Source: an uncultured Oscillibacter sp.
GTDB taxonomy: Bacteria; Bacillota; Clostridia; Oscillospirales; Oscillospiraceae
DNA: 9,868 nt
Assembly: GCA_946494635.1 (NCBI GenBank)
Contig: CAMMCS010000064.1
Coordinates: 1 to 9,868, forward strand
Direction of reading: 5' to 3'
The number at the start of each line of letters is the position of its first letter. Positions within the stretch are counted from its first letter, which is position 1. Shown here one piece after another: positions 1 to 6,523 of the stretch. Both the position numbers and the translations under genes were made by a program. Under the pieces are notes generated by a model. That model had not been told where the DNA came from. It ran no database searches and saw only the letters and a list, made by a program, of their open reading frames with translations.

Positions 1-803
1 TCCAGAGAGCCGAGGATTTCATCCTTTGTCAGGCTGAAAAAAGTCAGTGCCCACAGTGAAATCGTCTCCCCCTCAATTTCGTACAGCGCCTCCGGCTCTG
101 CCGGCAGGATGGTATCCACGGTTTCCGACAGAGTAAAGCTGACCATGAGGCCGCCGTCCTCCAGTTCAAAGACGTGGGGGCTGGCTTCGTAGGCCTGTGA
201 CCACGCATCCCCCGGCTCTGCGTCAGCAGAGTGCGCCGCGCCCAGTTCAAAAAGCAAATGCTGATGGACAGCGGCATCCCCCTTTTCGACATGCGGAAGG
301 GATTCCTCCCCGCCCAGGGCCAGAGCGGGGGAGAAGAAAAAGATTTCATCGGCTGCGAGGCTGCCGTATTTCGCGGCTGCTTCCCGGAACAGCTTTTTGC
401 GGAGAAATTGCTCCGCAAACTGTTCGCTGGGGAGGATGCGCTCAAAAAAGTCGGAAAAGCCGGCGGAAAAGCTGCCCGATCTGCGGGAGTGAATATCCAG
501 CAGGCACATATCGTCAGCGGTTTCAGACAGCCTGCGGTAAATAAAGAGCGTCCCGAATCCGGTCATCAGAATGGGCAGACACCCCGGCTGCTCTCCCAGC
601 CACAGGGTGAGCGTGTCAGCATAGTCCATGGGGTTGATCAGCTTCAGCAGTCCTCCGCCGTAATTCCCGAATCCGTATTCCTGCCAAAAGGCCAGGAGTT
701 CTGCCGGAACCCTTCCCTGAAGCTGCGGCAGCAGCTCGGCGGTGGGTTTTCTCAAATCGGGATCCGGCGGATATTTGCTTACGAACAGGTCAAGTCCTTT
801 CAT
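1..803 (-). CDS. GAD-like/DUF1851 (Tdi1 immunity-like) protein, 3' end outside window
   Basis: The minus strand is open from an ATG at 803 to the left edge (267 codons, no stop), so the C-terminus is missing. A strong AGGAGG lies 7-8 bases before the ATG. Residues about 15-90 resemble the GAD-like domain (AELLAFWQEYGFGNYGGG, then LINPMDY and a TGFGTLF strand). Residues about 115-188 match the DUF1851/Tdi1 C-terminal domain, with the typical run YGSLAADEIFFFSPALALGG and a following HLLFELG helix. These two domains occur together in Tdi1, the immunity protein of the Agrobacterium DNase effector Tde1, and in many uncharacterised proteins. Family members usually end near 190 residues; here at least 80 more follow (WSQAYEASPHVFELEDGG to the edge), which I do not recognise. 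No toxin gene is visible beside it, so an immunity role is only inferred. The gene has its own promoter and a putative TetR operator upstream. Confidence 0.85.
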   Translation of the reverse strand, partial: MKGLDLFVSKYPPDPDLRKPTAELLPQLQGRVPAELLAFWQEYGFGNYGGGLLKLINPMDYADTLTLWLGEQPGCLPILMTGFGTLFIYRRLSETADDMCLLDIHSRRSGSFSAGFSDFFERILPSEQFAEQFLRKKLFREAAAKYGSLAADEIFFFSPALALGGEESLPHVEKGDAAVHQHLLFELGAAHSADAEPGDAWSQAYEASPHVFELEDGGLMVSFTLSETVDTILPAEPEALYEIEGETISLWALTFFSLTKDEILGSL

Positions 804-845
804 CGCGCGTCCTCCTTTTCGCCTGCTTTCACCGCGGCTGTTTCA

Positions 846-879
846 AAATAAGTGCAATTTTATAAATTTGTTTTTATTT
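846..879. promoter_or_regulatory. Putative TetR operator 2 (AT-rich inverted repeat)
   Basis: The two half-sites are AAATAAGTGCAATT (846-859) and ATTTGTTTTTATTT (866-879), separated by six bases; 10 of 14 positions are symmetric. The right half is the exact reverse complement of the left half of the repeat in front of tetR (1586-1599), and the spacing is identical. The site covers the -10 box of the GAD-like gene. That it is bound by the TetR protein is inference. Confidence 0.55.
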
Positions 880-887
880 TGCCTGAA
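859..887 (-). promoter_or_regulatory. Putative promoter of the GAD-like gene
   Basis: Reading the minus strand, a good -10 box TATAAA (864-859) stands 17 bases after a weak -35 box TTCAGG (887-882). It lies about 55 bases upstream of the start codon, inside the AT-rich inverted repeat at 846-879, so a protein bound there would block it. The -35 match is poor, which makes the promoter call moderate. Confidence 0.45.
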
Positions 888-890
888 ATG

Positions 891-936
891 AAATCCGCCC
901 GAATAACACGCCGAAACATCATATCCGGACGGATTT
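891..936 (-). terminator. Putative tetR terminator hairpin
   Basis: On the minus strand, AAATCCGTCCG (936-926) pairs with CGGGCGGATTT (901-891) in an 11-bp stem with a 24-base loop, followed by a modest T-rich stretch. One pair is a U-G wobble in minus-strand RNA but would be an A-C mismatch in plus-strand RNA, which favours function on the minus strand. It starts 12 bases after the tetR stop codon. The long loop and weak T tract lower confidence. Confidence 0.45.
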
Positions 937-947
937 GCACTTTCTTC

Positions 948-1568
948 TCAAGGCGCGGGGGTTCTTTTCCATTTTTCCAGGATGTCCAAAACCGCGTTCA
1001 GCTGGGCATCGACTGTTTCATCAGCGGCTTCCGGAACGAACAGGGGGAGCGTGTCGGGGATCGCTCTGCGTACCACCATTGCGGTCAGGCTCAGATTCGT
1101 AAACAGATGGATCCTTGCGGCATCTGCCTTGATTCCGAAGTTCTTCAGGATTTCTCCGAAAAGACGAAGCTGCTTTTGGCGGAACACCTGATAGCTCTCC
1201 TTTGACAGGCGCTTGAAAATAAGCTGCTGTTCTTCAATCGTCAAAACGGCAATCCCATTTTTCTCCCCATAGCAGCAGGCATGGAGAAATTGTTTCACAG
1301 CGTCACGCCAGCTTAGCGCGGGATCTGCCATCAGCGTCTGCACATATTGGATGATTTTAGGCTGCTGCAGGTAAAGCGTTTCAACGATCAGATCCTCTTT
1401 TGTTGCGAAAAAAGAATAGAAGAATGTCCGGGAGATCCCGACTTTTTTATATACCTGCTCCACAGTTGTATGCTGTATGCCCTGCTTTGACATCAGCTCC
1501 AGCCCGACCGCAATAAGCTGCGTTCGGATGCGCGCTCTGTCCGCATCCGAATAGGCCACCTTTGGCAC
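948..1568 (-). CDS. TetR/AcrR-family transcriptional regulator
   Basis: The product is a 206-residue one-domain-plus-ligand-domain repressor of usual family length. The N-terminal helix-turn-helix is clear: residues about 15-30 form helix 1 (TQLIAVGLELMSKQGI), and residues 35-54 (TTVEQVYKKVGISRTFFYSF, then ATKEDL) form the DNA-reading helices with the family's typical F/Y-x-F-F-x-x-K-E-x-L pattern. The C-terminal 130 residues are helical and unassigned, as expected for a ligand pocket. The start is a GTG at 1568, eight bases after GGAGG; an ATG at 1573 is out of frame. Its promoter overlaps a near-perfect palindrome, so autoregulation is likely, and a second copy of the palindrome lies before the downstream GAD-like gene. 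The divergent uvrA-like gene could be another target, but no operator copy overlaps its promoter. Base composition is poorer in G+C than the genes to the right. Inducer unknown. Confidence 0.93.
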   Translation of the reverse strand: MPKVAYSDADRARIRTQLIAVGLELMSKQGIQHTTVEQVYKKVGISRTFFYSFFATKEDLIVETLYLQQPKIIQYVQTLMADPALSWRDAVKQFLHACCYGEKNGIAVLTIEEQQLIFKRLSKESYQVFRQKQLRLFGEILKNFGIKADAARIHLFTNLSLTAMVVRRAIPDTLPLFVPEAADETVDAQLNAVLDILEKWKRTPAP

Positions 1569-1585
1569 GCCATCACCCTCCTGTG

Positions 1586-1619
1586 AAATAAAAACAAATC
1601 GGATAATTTGATTTTATTT
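1586..1619. promoter_or_regulatory. Putative TetR operator 1 (AT-rich palindrome)
   Basis: The arms AAATAAAAACAAAT (1586-1599) and ATTTGATTTTATTT (1606-1619) are reverse complements at 13 of 14 positions, with a six-base spacer. The palindrome sits between the tetR -10 box and its start codon, where a repressor would block its own gene. The length and position are typical of TetR-family operators; binding is inferred. Confidence 0.65.
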
Positions 1620-1644
1620 TATCTTACCATATCCGGCAAGACAA
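1616..1644 (-). promoter_or_regulatory. Putative tetR promoter
   Basis: On the minus strand, TTGTCT (1644-1639) and TAAAAT (1621-1616) are separated by the ideal 17 bases, matching sigma-A boxes at 4 of 6 and 5 of 6 positions. The -10 box overlaps the right arm of the palindrome at 1586-1619. Confidence 0.65.
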
Positions 1645-1700
1645 TACAAGCGTAAAAATCGGCCGGCGGGAGCGGTTACGCTGCGCGTTTGCAGAGGGGC

Positions 1701-1729
1701 TTTCTTCCGCTGAGACCGTGTGGTACAAT
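1701..1729 (+). promoter_or_regulatory. Putative promoter of the uvrA-like gene
   Basis: TACAAT (1724-1729) is preceded by TGG, giving an extended -10 element (TGnTACAAT). The -35 region, TTTCTT at 1701-1706 with 17-base spacing, is weak, which extended -10 promoters tolerate. It lies about 50 bases before the start codon and over 100 bases from the palindrome at 1586-1619. Confidence 0.5.
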
Positions 1730-1777
1730 ATATTTCCGGATGAATGATTTCGCGGACAGGGACAACAGGCCGTTGGA

Positions 1778-4297
1778 ATGGGGGCAGACAGGATGGACGA
1801 AAAAACAAGGCGGGCGCGTGAGCCGGGTCAGATCCAGGTCCGGGGCGCCAGGGTACACAATCTGAAAAATGTGGATGTGGACGTGCCCCTGCACAGGATC
1901 GTGGGGGTGGCCGGGGTCTCCGGGTCGGGGAAGTCCTCCCTGGCCCTGGGGGTGCTGTACGCCGAGGGCTCCCGGCGGTATCTGGAGTCCCTGTCCACCT
2001 ATACCCGCCGCCGGATGACCCAGGCGGCCAGGGCGGACGTGGACGAGGTGCTGTACGTCCCGGCGGCCCTGGCGCTGCACCAGCGGCCCGGCGTGCCGGG
2101 CATCCGCAGCACCTTCGGCACCGGGACGGAGCTGCTCAACAGCCTGCGGCTGATGTATTCCCGCCTGGCCAGCCACCGCTGCCCCAATGGGCACGACGTG
2201 CCGCCCTCCCTGGCGGTGGCGGCGGGGCAGGAGCTGGTGTGCCCGGTGTGCGGCGCGCGCTTTTATGCGCCGGGAGCGGAGGAGCTGGCCTTCAACAGCC
2301 AGGGGGCCTGCCGCACCTGCGGCGGCACCGGTGTGGTGCGGGCGGTGGACCGCTCCACCCTGGTGCCGGATGACTCCCTGACCATCGACCAGGGGGCGGT
2401 GGCCCCCTGGAACAGCCTGATGTGGGCCCTGATGACCGACGTGTGCCGGGCCATGGGCGTCCGGACGGACGTGCCCTTCCGGGACCTGACGCCGGAGGAG
2501 AAGGAGATCGTCTACGACGGCCCGGCGGTGAAGAAGCACATCCTGTACCACGCCAAAAACTCCAACGACGTGGCGGAGCTGGACTTCACCTACTACAGCG
2601 CCGTCCACACGGTGGAAAACGCCCTTGCCAAGGTGAAGGACGAGAAGGGCATGAAGCGGGTGGAGAAGTTCCTGAAGGAGGACGTCTGCCCCGACTGCGG
2701 CGGTACCCGCCTGTCCGCGGCGGCCCGGGCCCCGAAGCTCCGGGGCATCGGCCTGGACGGGGCCTGCCGGATGTCCCTGGCGGAGCTGGTGGACTGGGTG
2801 GCGGAGGTGCCCGCGTCCCTCCCGGAGGAGATGCGCCCCATGGGGGAGAGCATCTGCCAGTCCTTCCAGGCCGTGGCCCGGCGGCTGATGGAGCTGGGGC
2901 TGGGCTATCTGACCCTGGACCGGGCCTCATCCACCCTCTCCACCGGGGAGCGGCAGCGGATGCAGCTGGCCCGGGCGGTGCGCAACCGCACCACCGGGGT
3001 GCTGTATGTGCTGGACGAGCCCTCCATCGGCCTGCACCCGGCCAACATCGCGGGGCTGACGGCGGTGATGGACGACCTGGTGGCGGACGGCAACTCCGTG
3101 CTGCTGGTGGATCACGACGCCCAGATCCTCTCACACGCGGATTGGATCATCGAGATGGGGCCGGAGGCCGGGGCCCGGGGCGGCCGGGTGGTGGCCCAGG
3201 GTACCGTGGAGGAGCTGGCCGCCAATGAAAGCTCCCGGATCGGGCCCTACCTGTCGGGACAGGCCCAGCCCATCGCCCGGCCCCAGGCAGGGCCGGAAAC
3301 GGTATTTGCAGAGGAGGCCATCCGCCTGGAGACCGGCGCGATCCACACGGTGAAGCCCCTGGCGCTGGAGCTCCCCAAGGGGAAGCTGACGGTGGTGACG
3401 GGGGTCTCCGGCTCCGGCAAGACCACCCTGATCCTGGAGAGCCTGGTGCCGGGGCTGGAGGCCCACATCGCCGGAAGGCCCCTGCCGCCCCATGTCCGCC
3501 GTGTGACGGCGGACGGCATTGAGCGGGTGAAGCTCATCGACGCCACCCCCATCGGCATCAACGTCCGCTCCACCGTGGCCACCTATGCCAACGTCCACGA
3601 TGAGCTGCGGAAGATCTACGCCCGGAGCCAATCAGCCAAGGCACTGGGCTGCAAGGCCGGGGACTTCTCCTACAACACCGGGAAGCTCCGCTGCCCCACC
3701 TGCGACGGCACCGGGTCCATCAGCCTGGACGTGCAGTTCCTGCCGGATGTGGACATCCCCTGCCCGGCGTGCCGGGGCTCCCGGTACAGCCGGGACGCGG
3801 GCCGGGTGCGGGTGGTGACCCGGTCCGGGGCGGCCTTCACCCTGCCGGAGCTGATGGCCATGGACATCCACACGGCCCTGGAGGCCTGCGCGGACTGGAA
3901 GGTGGTCCGTCAGCGGCTCCAGGTGCTGGAGGATCTGGGCCTGGGCTATCTGACCCTGGGGGAGGACACCCCCAGCCTCTCCGGCGGGGAGGCCCAGCGG
4001 CTGAAGCTGGCCAGCGAGATGGGCCGGGGCCAGGAGGACACGGTGTTCGTCTTTGACGAGCCCACCATCGGCCTCCACCCCCTGGACGTGCGGACGCTGC
4101 TGGGGGTGTTCCAGACCCTGATCGACAACGGCGCCACGGTGGTGGTGATCGAGCACGACCTGGACGTTATCCGCAGCGCTGACTACCTTGTGGACATGGG
4201 CCCGGGCGGCGGTGAGTCCGGCGGGGAGATTGTGGCGGCCGGCACGCCTGCCCAGGTGAGGCGGAATCCCCGGAGCATCACCGGGCGGTACCTGTGA
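1778..4297 (+). CDS. UvrA-like (UvrA2/DrrC-type) ABC ATPase lacking the UvrB-binding domain
   Basis: This 839-residue protein has the full tandem ABC plan of UvrA: Walker A at 46-53 (GVSGSGKS) and 542-549 (GVSGSGKT), signature motifs at 387-391 (LSTGE) and 734-738 (LSGGE), Walker B at 409-414 (LYVLDE) and 756-761 (VFVFDE), and switch histidines at 446 and 793. Zinc-type cysteine pairs occur at 155/158, 178/181, 304/307, 639/642 and 662/665, including the UvrA-like CPTCDGTG and FLPDVDIPCPAC stretches. Canonical UvrA is about 940 residues; the roughly 100 missing here fall after the first Walker A, where only a short CPNGHD segment replaces the UvrB-binding domain. That is the mark of class II UvrA (UvrA2), which in other bacteria is linked to tolerance of DNA-binding drugs, rather than of the housekeeping excinuclease subunit. 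No uvrB or uvrC is nearby. The first signature has T instead of G (STGE). The start is uncertain: ATG 1778 (weak AGG eight bases upstream) or ATG 1793 (GGGGG eight bases upstream). Confidence 0.92.
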   Translation: MGADRMDEKTRRAREPGQIQVRGARVHNLKNVDVDVPLHRIVGVAGVSGSGKSSLALGVLYAEGSRRYLESLSTYTRRRMTQAARADVDEVLYVPAALALHQRPGVPGIRSTFGTGTELLNSLRLMYSRLASHRCPNGHDVPPSLAVAAGQELVCPVCGARFYAPGAEELAFNSQGACRTCGGTGVVRAVDRSTLVPDDSLTIDQGAVAPWNSLMWALMTDVCRAMGVRTDVPFRDLTPEEKEIVYDGPAVKKHILYHAKNSNDVAELDFTYYSAVHTVENALAKVKDEKGMKRVEKFLKEDVCPDCGGTRLSAAARAPKLRGIGLDGACRMSLAELVDWVAEVPASLPEEMRPMGESICQSFQAVARRLMELGLGYLTLDRASSTLSTGERQRMQLARAVRNRTTGVLYVLDEPSIGLHPANIAGLTAVMDDLVADGNSVLLVDHDAQILSHADWIIEMGPEAGARGGRVVAQGTVEELAANESSRIGPYLSGQAQPIARPQAGPETVFAEEAIRLETGAIHTVKPLALELPKGKLTVVTGVSGSGKTTLILESLVPGLEAHIAGRPLPPHVRRVTADGIERVKLIDATPIGINVRSTVATYANVHDELRKIYARSQSAKALGCKAGDFSYNTGKLRCPTCDGTGSISLDVQFLPDVDIPCPACRGSRYSRDAGRVRVVTRSGAAFTLPELMAMDIHTALEACADWKVVRQRLQVLEDLGLGYLTLGEDTPSLSGGEAQRLKLASEMGRGQEDTVFVFDEPTIGLHPLDVRTLLGVFQTLIDNGATVVVIEHDLDVIRSADYLVDMGPGGGESGGEIVAAGTPAQVRRNPRSITGRYL

Positions 4298-4386
4298 GGC
4301 GCGTGAATCCCATCGCCGGAAGATCGGAGCCCGGACGCCCTGCCGGGCGGCGCGCTGGCTTGCGTACCGGGCCGCCTGCGTTATAG

Positions 4387-4423
4387 AAAGAGGTTGGTAT
4401 CAAAATGTGATACCAACCTCTTT
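4387..4423. terminator. Bidirectional Rho-independent terminator
   Basis: A perfect 16-bp stem, AAAGAGGTTGGTATCA (4387-4402) with TGATACCAACCTCTTT (4408-4423), closes a five-base loop. T residues end the plus-strand hairpin (CTCTTTT), and the minus-strand reading ends in CTTTCTATAA. It lies between two convergent genes, 89 bases after the uvrA-like stop and 27 bases beyond the stop of the membrane protein gene, so it likely serves both. The preceding stretch 4298-4386 is GC-rich with short inverted repeats but no gene. Confidence 0.85.
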
Positions 4424-4450
4424 TGAGTATCCGGGAGCCTGATATGCCTT

Positions 4451-4936
4451 TCAGAACCCCGACAGATCCACGCCCAGGAGGACGAGGGCAAGGCCGGCCA
4501 GGAGCCAGGGCAGGAAAATGACCGGGAGCAGGAGGACCGCCTTGTGGTTCTCGTAGTGGTACTCCTCACAGGAAAACAGCTTGTCCGGATCATCGGTATA
4601 ATAGAGATGCAGGTACAGGGGCGGTGTCGATGGATGTTTGAAATAGGCGGTGTACTGCCGGTCCTCGCCGTCGATCGTGTAACGGTAGGCGGCGCGCCAG
4701 TTGTAGCGGGATGCCTCGCCGGAGGGATGCTTGTCCGCCAGAGACGCCTTGATGACGTGGCCCCTGCTCTTGGCGATGTCCCGTTTCCGCTCCCAGCTGA
4801 CGCCGCGGGACACCTTCCTGTACAGCGGCACCGCGACGGCATAGCCCCCGATCAGGACCGCAAACACGGCCGCCCATTTGAGCCAGTTGATAGGATCGTC
4901 GGTAAACATCGTGACGAGCGCCTCTTGGATACTCAA
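4451..4936 (-). CDS. Small two-helix membrane protein, DUF3592-like
   Basis: The product is 161 residues when started at the TTG at 4936, eight bases after a clear GGGAGG (4950-4945). A GTG in frame at 4945 overlaps that ribosome binding site and is unlikely to be used. A hydrophobic helix at about 18-38 (WAAVFAVLIGGYAVAVPLY) and another at about 133-154 (AVLLLPVIFLPWLLAGLALVLL) flank a soluble domain of about 90 residues. The soluble part has a Y-x-Y-x-I-x-G-E strand (86-91) and a PLYLHLYYTDDPDKLF segment resembling the L-x-Y-x-x-x-x-P pattern of DUF3592-type proteins. That resemblance is from memory and moderate. Function unknown. It is convergent with the uvrA-like gene and divergent from the WYL gene. 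Confidence 0.78.
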   Translation of the reverse strand: MSIQEALVTMFTDDPINWLKWAAVFAVLIGGYAVAVPLYRKVSRGVSWERKRDIAKSRGHVIKASLADKHPSGEASRYNWRAAYRYTIDGEDRQYTAYFKHPSTPPLYLHLYYTDDPDKLFSCEEYHYENHKAVLLLPVIFLPWLLAGLALVLLGVDLSGF

Positions 4937-4978
4937 TTTCAGCACCTCCCTGGTGACGCCAGCACATCTCCTGCGCCT

Positions 4979-5007
4979 ATCATACGATATTTGGCGGCGC
5001 TCCGCAA
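4979..5007 (-). promoter_or_regulatory. Putative promoter of the membrane protein gene
   Basis: On the minus strand, TTGCGG (5007-5002) and TATGAT (4984-4979) are exactly 17 bases apart and match sigma-A boxes well (3-4 of 6 and 5 of 6). The -10 box is about 40 bases before the proposed TTG start codon. Confidence 0.6.
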
Positions 5008-5091
5008 GAGCGTCTCACGCACCAGCGCGGGCCCCTCCGCCGTGCGCCGCCGGCCGCGGGAATGGGGCCGCGCGGGAACTGCAAACGACTC

Positions 5092-5120
5092 TTGATGTTT
5101 CCCGGCAAATATAGTATCCT
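5092..5120 (+). promoter_or_regulatory. Putative promoter of the WYL-AAA genes
   Basis: TTGATG (5092-5097) and TATCCT (5115-5120) are 17 bases apart, about 47 bases before the WYL start codon. A better-looking TATAGT at 5110-5115 has no -35 box at proper spacing. The perfect palindrome CTGCATGCAG (5119-5128) overlaps the end of the -10 box and could be an operator, perhaps for the WYL protein itself; this is inference from position. Confidence 0.45.
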
Positions 5121-5166
5121 GCATGCAGAAGCATGGCGGCGCTTTGGCGCGGGAAGGAGAAAGGCC

Positions 5167-6462
5167 ATGGCGGAAAAAAGCCGGAAATCATACAGCAATC
5201 CCTATCACAGCCTGGAGGCCATCTGGATGGTGCTGCGGCGCCATGCCTCCAGGGAGCGGCCGCTGAGCGTGGCGGAGATCTGCCGCTATCTGGAGCGGAT
5301 GGAGCAGGCGCCCTCCAGAACCACGGTGAGCCGCCTGCTGAGCCAGGCCCCCGGCCTGCTGGCCCTGTTCTCTCCGGAGGCTCTGGCGGAACAGGGGGCA
5401 CACGCCGGCGTGGGCACCTATGGCGCGGAGGACGGGCTCCATGTGGTGGTGGAGACAGCGGAGGGGACAGTTCTGACACGGGACGCGGTGCTGGATATCA
5501 CCTCCCGGCCTTTTCAGGCGCCCTCCTACTCCGCGGTGGACAAGCTCCTCAAGGACGGGGTGCCCTTTGACCTGAATACCTTCCCCTTCCGGCTCCAGTG
5601 CGTGGCCCGGATCGGGGACACCCGGCGGGGCCACCAGTATATCCCCTACGAGGACTGGGAGGAGCGGCAGGGAGCGCGGCGCAACAACGCCACCAGGTAC
5701 TACTATCTGGCCAACGCCCTGACGGAGGGGGAATGGCGGATCTTCTCTGACCTGGTGCAGGTGTACCCCTACATCTCCCAGGCCCAGACGGAGAAATTCC
5801 TGCGGGTGCTGAACCGGCTGCGGCCCCGGGGCACCCGCTATGTCCCCAGCCGCTACGCCTGCAAGCGGGGCAGTCCGGAACAGTTCCGGATCATCAACCT
5901 GCTGGACCGGGCCATCCGGAGCCGGCGGAAGGTCCGGGTGGCCTACGGGGAGTACCGGCTGTTCCTCACCAACGGGAAATGGCAGCCAAAGCTGGTCCAG
6001 CGGCGGCGGAACGGGCTGCTGGAGGTGGCGCCTTACGCGCTGATGTGGTCCAACGGCAACTACTATCTGGTCTGCCGCCACCGCAGCATGATGAACCTGC
6101 GGGTGGACCGGATCCTGGCGGCGGAGAACCTGGAGGACACCTTTGAGATGCCGCCGGACTTTGACCCCGTCCAGTACCGGGACCGGTCCCCGGTGATGTA
6201 CCCCGGCAAAAACACCTTCGTGCGGATGCGCTGCCGGGAGAGCCTGCTGAACACCCTGGTGGACTTCTTCGGCAGCGTTCCCCAGTATACGAAACCGGAT
6301 GACCAGGGCATCATGGAGGTCACCATGTCCATCGCCGCGGGGGGCATGCAGCTGTTCGCCCTGCAGTATGCCGACCAGGTGGAGGTGCTGGAGCCGCTGT
6401 GGCTGCGGAAGCGGATCGGGCAGACCCTGGCCCGGAACGCGGAAAAATATAGCCGCTCGTAA
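5167..6462 (+). CDS. WYL-domain transcriptional regulator
   Basis: The 431-residue protein starts at the ATG at 5167, seven bases after AAGGAG; the frame is open further upstream but without a binding site. Residues about 12-64 form an N-terminal winged helix (HSLEAIWMVLRRHAS, then LSVAEICRYLE and SRTTVSRLL). A helical segment at 185-218 (LTEGEWRIFSDLVQVYPYIS) resembles the linker common to this family. Residues about 240-325 form the WYL domain, with VAPYALMWSNGNYYLVCRH and LRVDRI; the name-giving triplet is YYL at 299-301. Residues about 348-428 match the C-terminal WCX extension. WYL regulators sense ligands such as nucleotides or nucleic acid, and several (CapW, BrxR) control phage-defence genes. 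Between the winged helix and the linker lies a segment of about 110 residues (70-180) I cannot assign. It is the first gene of a co-directional set and 61 bases ahead of the AAA gene, which it probably controls. Confidence 0.92.
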   Translation: MAEKSRKSYSNPYHSLEAIWMVLRRHASRERPLSVAEICRYLERMEQAPSRTTVSRLLSQAPGLLALFSPEALAEQGAHAGVGTYGAEDGLHVVVETAEGTVLTRDAVLDITSRPFQAPSYSAVDKLLKDGVPFDLNTFPFRLQCVARIGDTRRGHQYIPYEDWEERQGARRNNATRYYYLANALTEGEWRIFSDLVQVYPYISQAQTEKFLRVLNRLRPRGTRYVPSRYACKRGSPEQFRIINLLDRAIRSRRKVRVAYGEYRLFLTNGKWQPKLVQRRRNGLLEVAPYALMWSNGNYYLVCRHRSMMNLRVDRILAAENLEDTFEMPPDFDPVQYRDRSPVMYPGKNTFVRMRCRESLLNTLVDFFGSVPQYTKPDDQGIMEVTMSIAAGGMQLFALQYADQVEVLEPLWLRKRIGQTLARNAEKYSRS

Positions 6463-6523
6463 AATTTGAACAGATCCCCGGGTTATGATGGCCTCAATCA
6501 AGATGACAAAGGAGGCCGCGGCG

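Noticed and set aside
44..445. Minus-strand open frame of 133 codons
   Set aside because: It overlaps the GAD-like gene in another frame on the same strand; its translation is low-complexity and has no family signature.
231..851. Plus-strand open frame of 206 codons
   Set aside because: It is the antisense shadow of the minus-strand GAD-like gene, whose frame encodes a recognisable domain pair and has a strong ribosome binding site.
1724..1777. uvrA-like promoter as a third target of the TetR operator
   Set aside because: No copy of the palindrome or a half-site is seen near 1700-1777; the nearest operator is over 100 bases upstream.
1676..2608. Minus-strand open frame of 310 codons opposite the start of the uvrA-like gene
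   Set aside because: Composed of His/Gly/Pro/Arg-rich low-complexity sequence typical of antisense GC-rich DNA.
2422..3228. Plus-strand frame of 268 codons inside the uvrA-like gene
   Set aside because: Frame-shifted reading of the same gene; the uvrA-like frame is intact through this region, so it is not a frameshift.
4320..4330. AGATCGGA resembling the start of a sequencing adapter
   Set aside because: Only eight bases match before the sequence diverges, and it lies in continuous GC-rich DNA; chance is sufficient.
5188..6501. Minus-strand open frame of 437 codons opposite the WYL gene
   Set aside because: Antisense shadow with no binding site or domain; the plus-strand WYL and WCX domains are clear.
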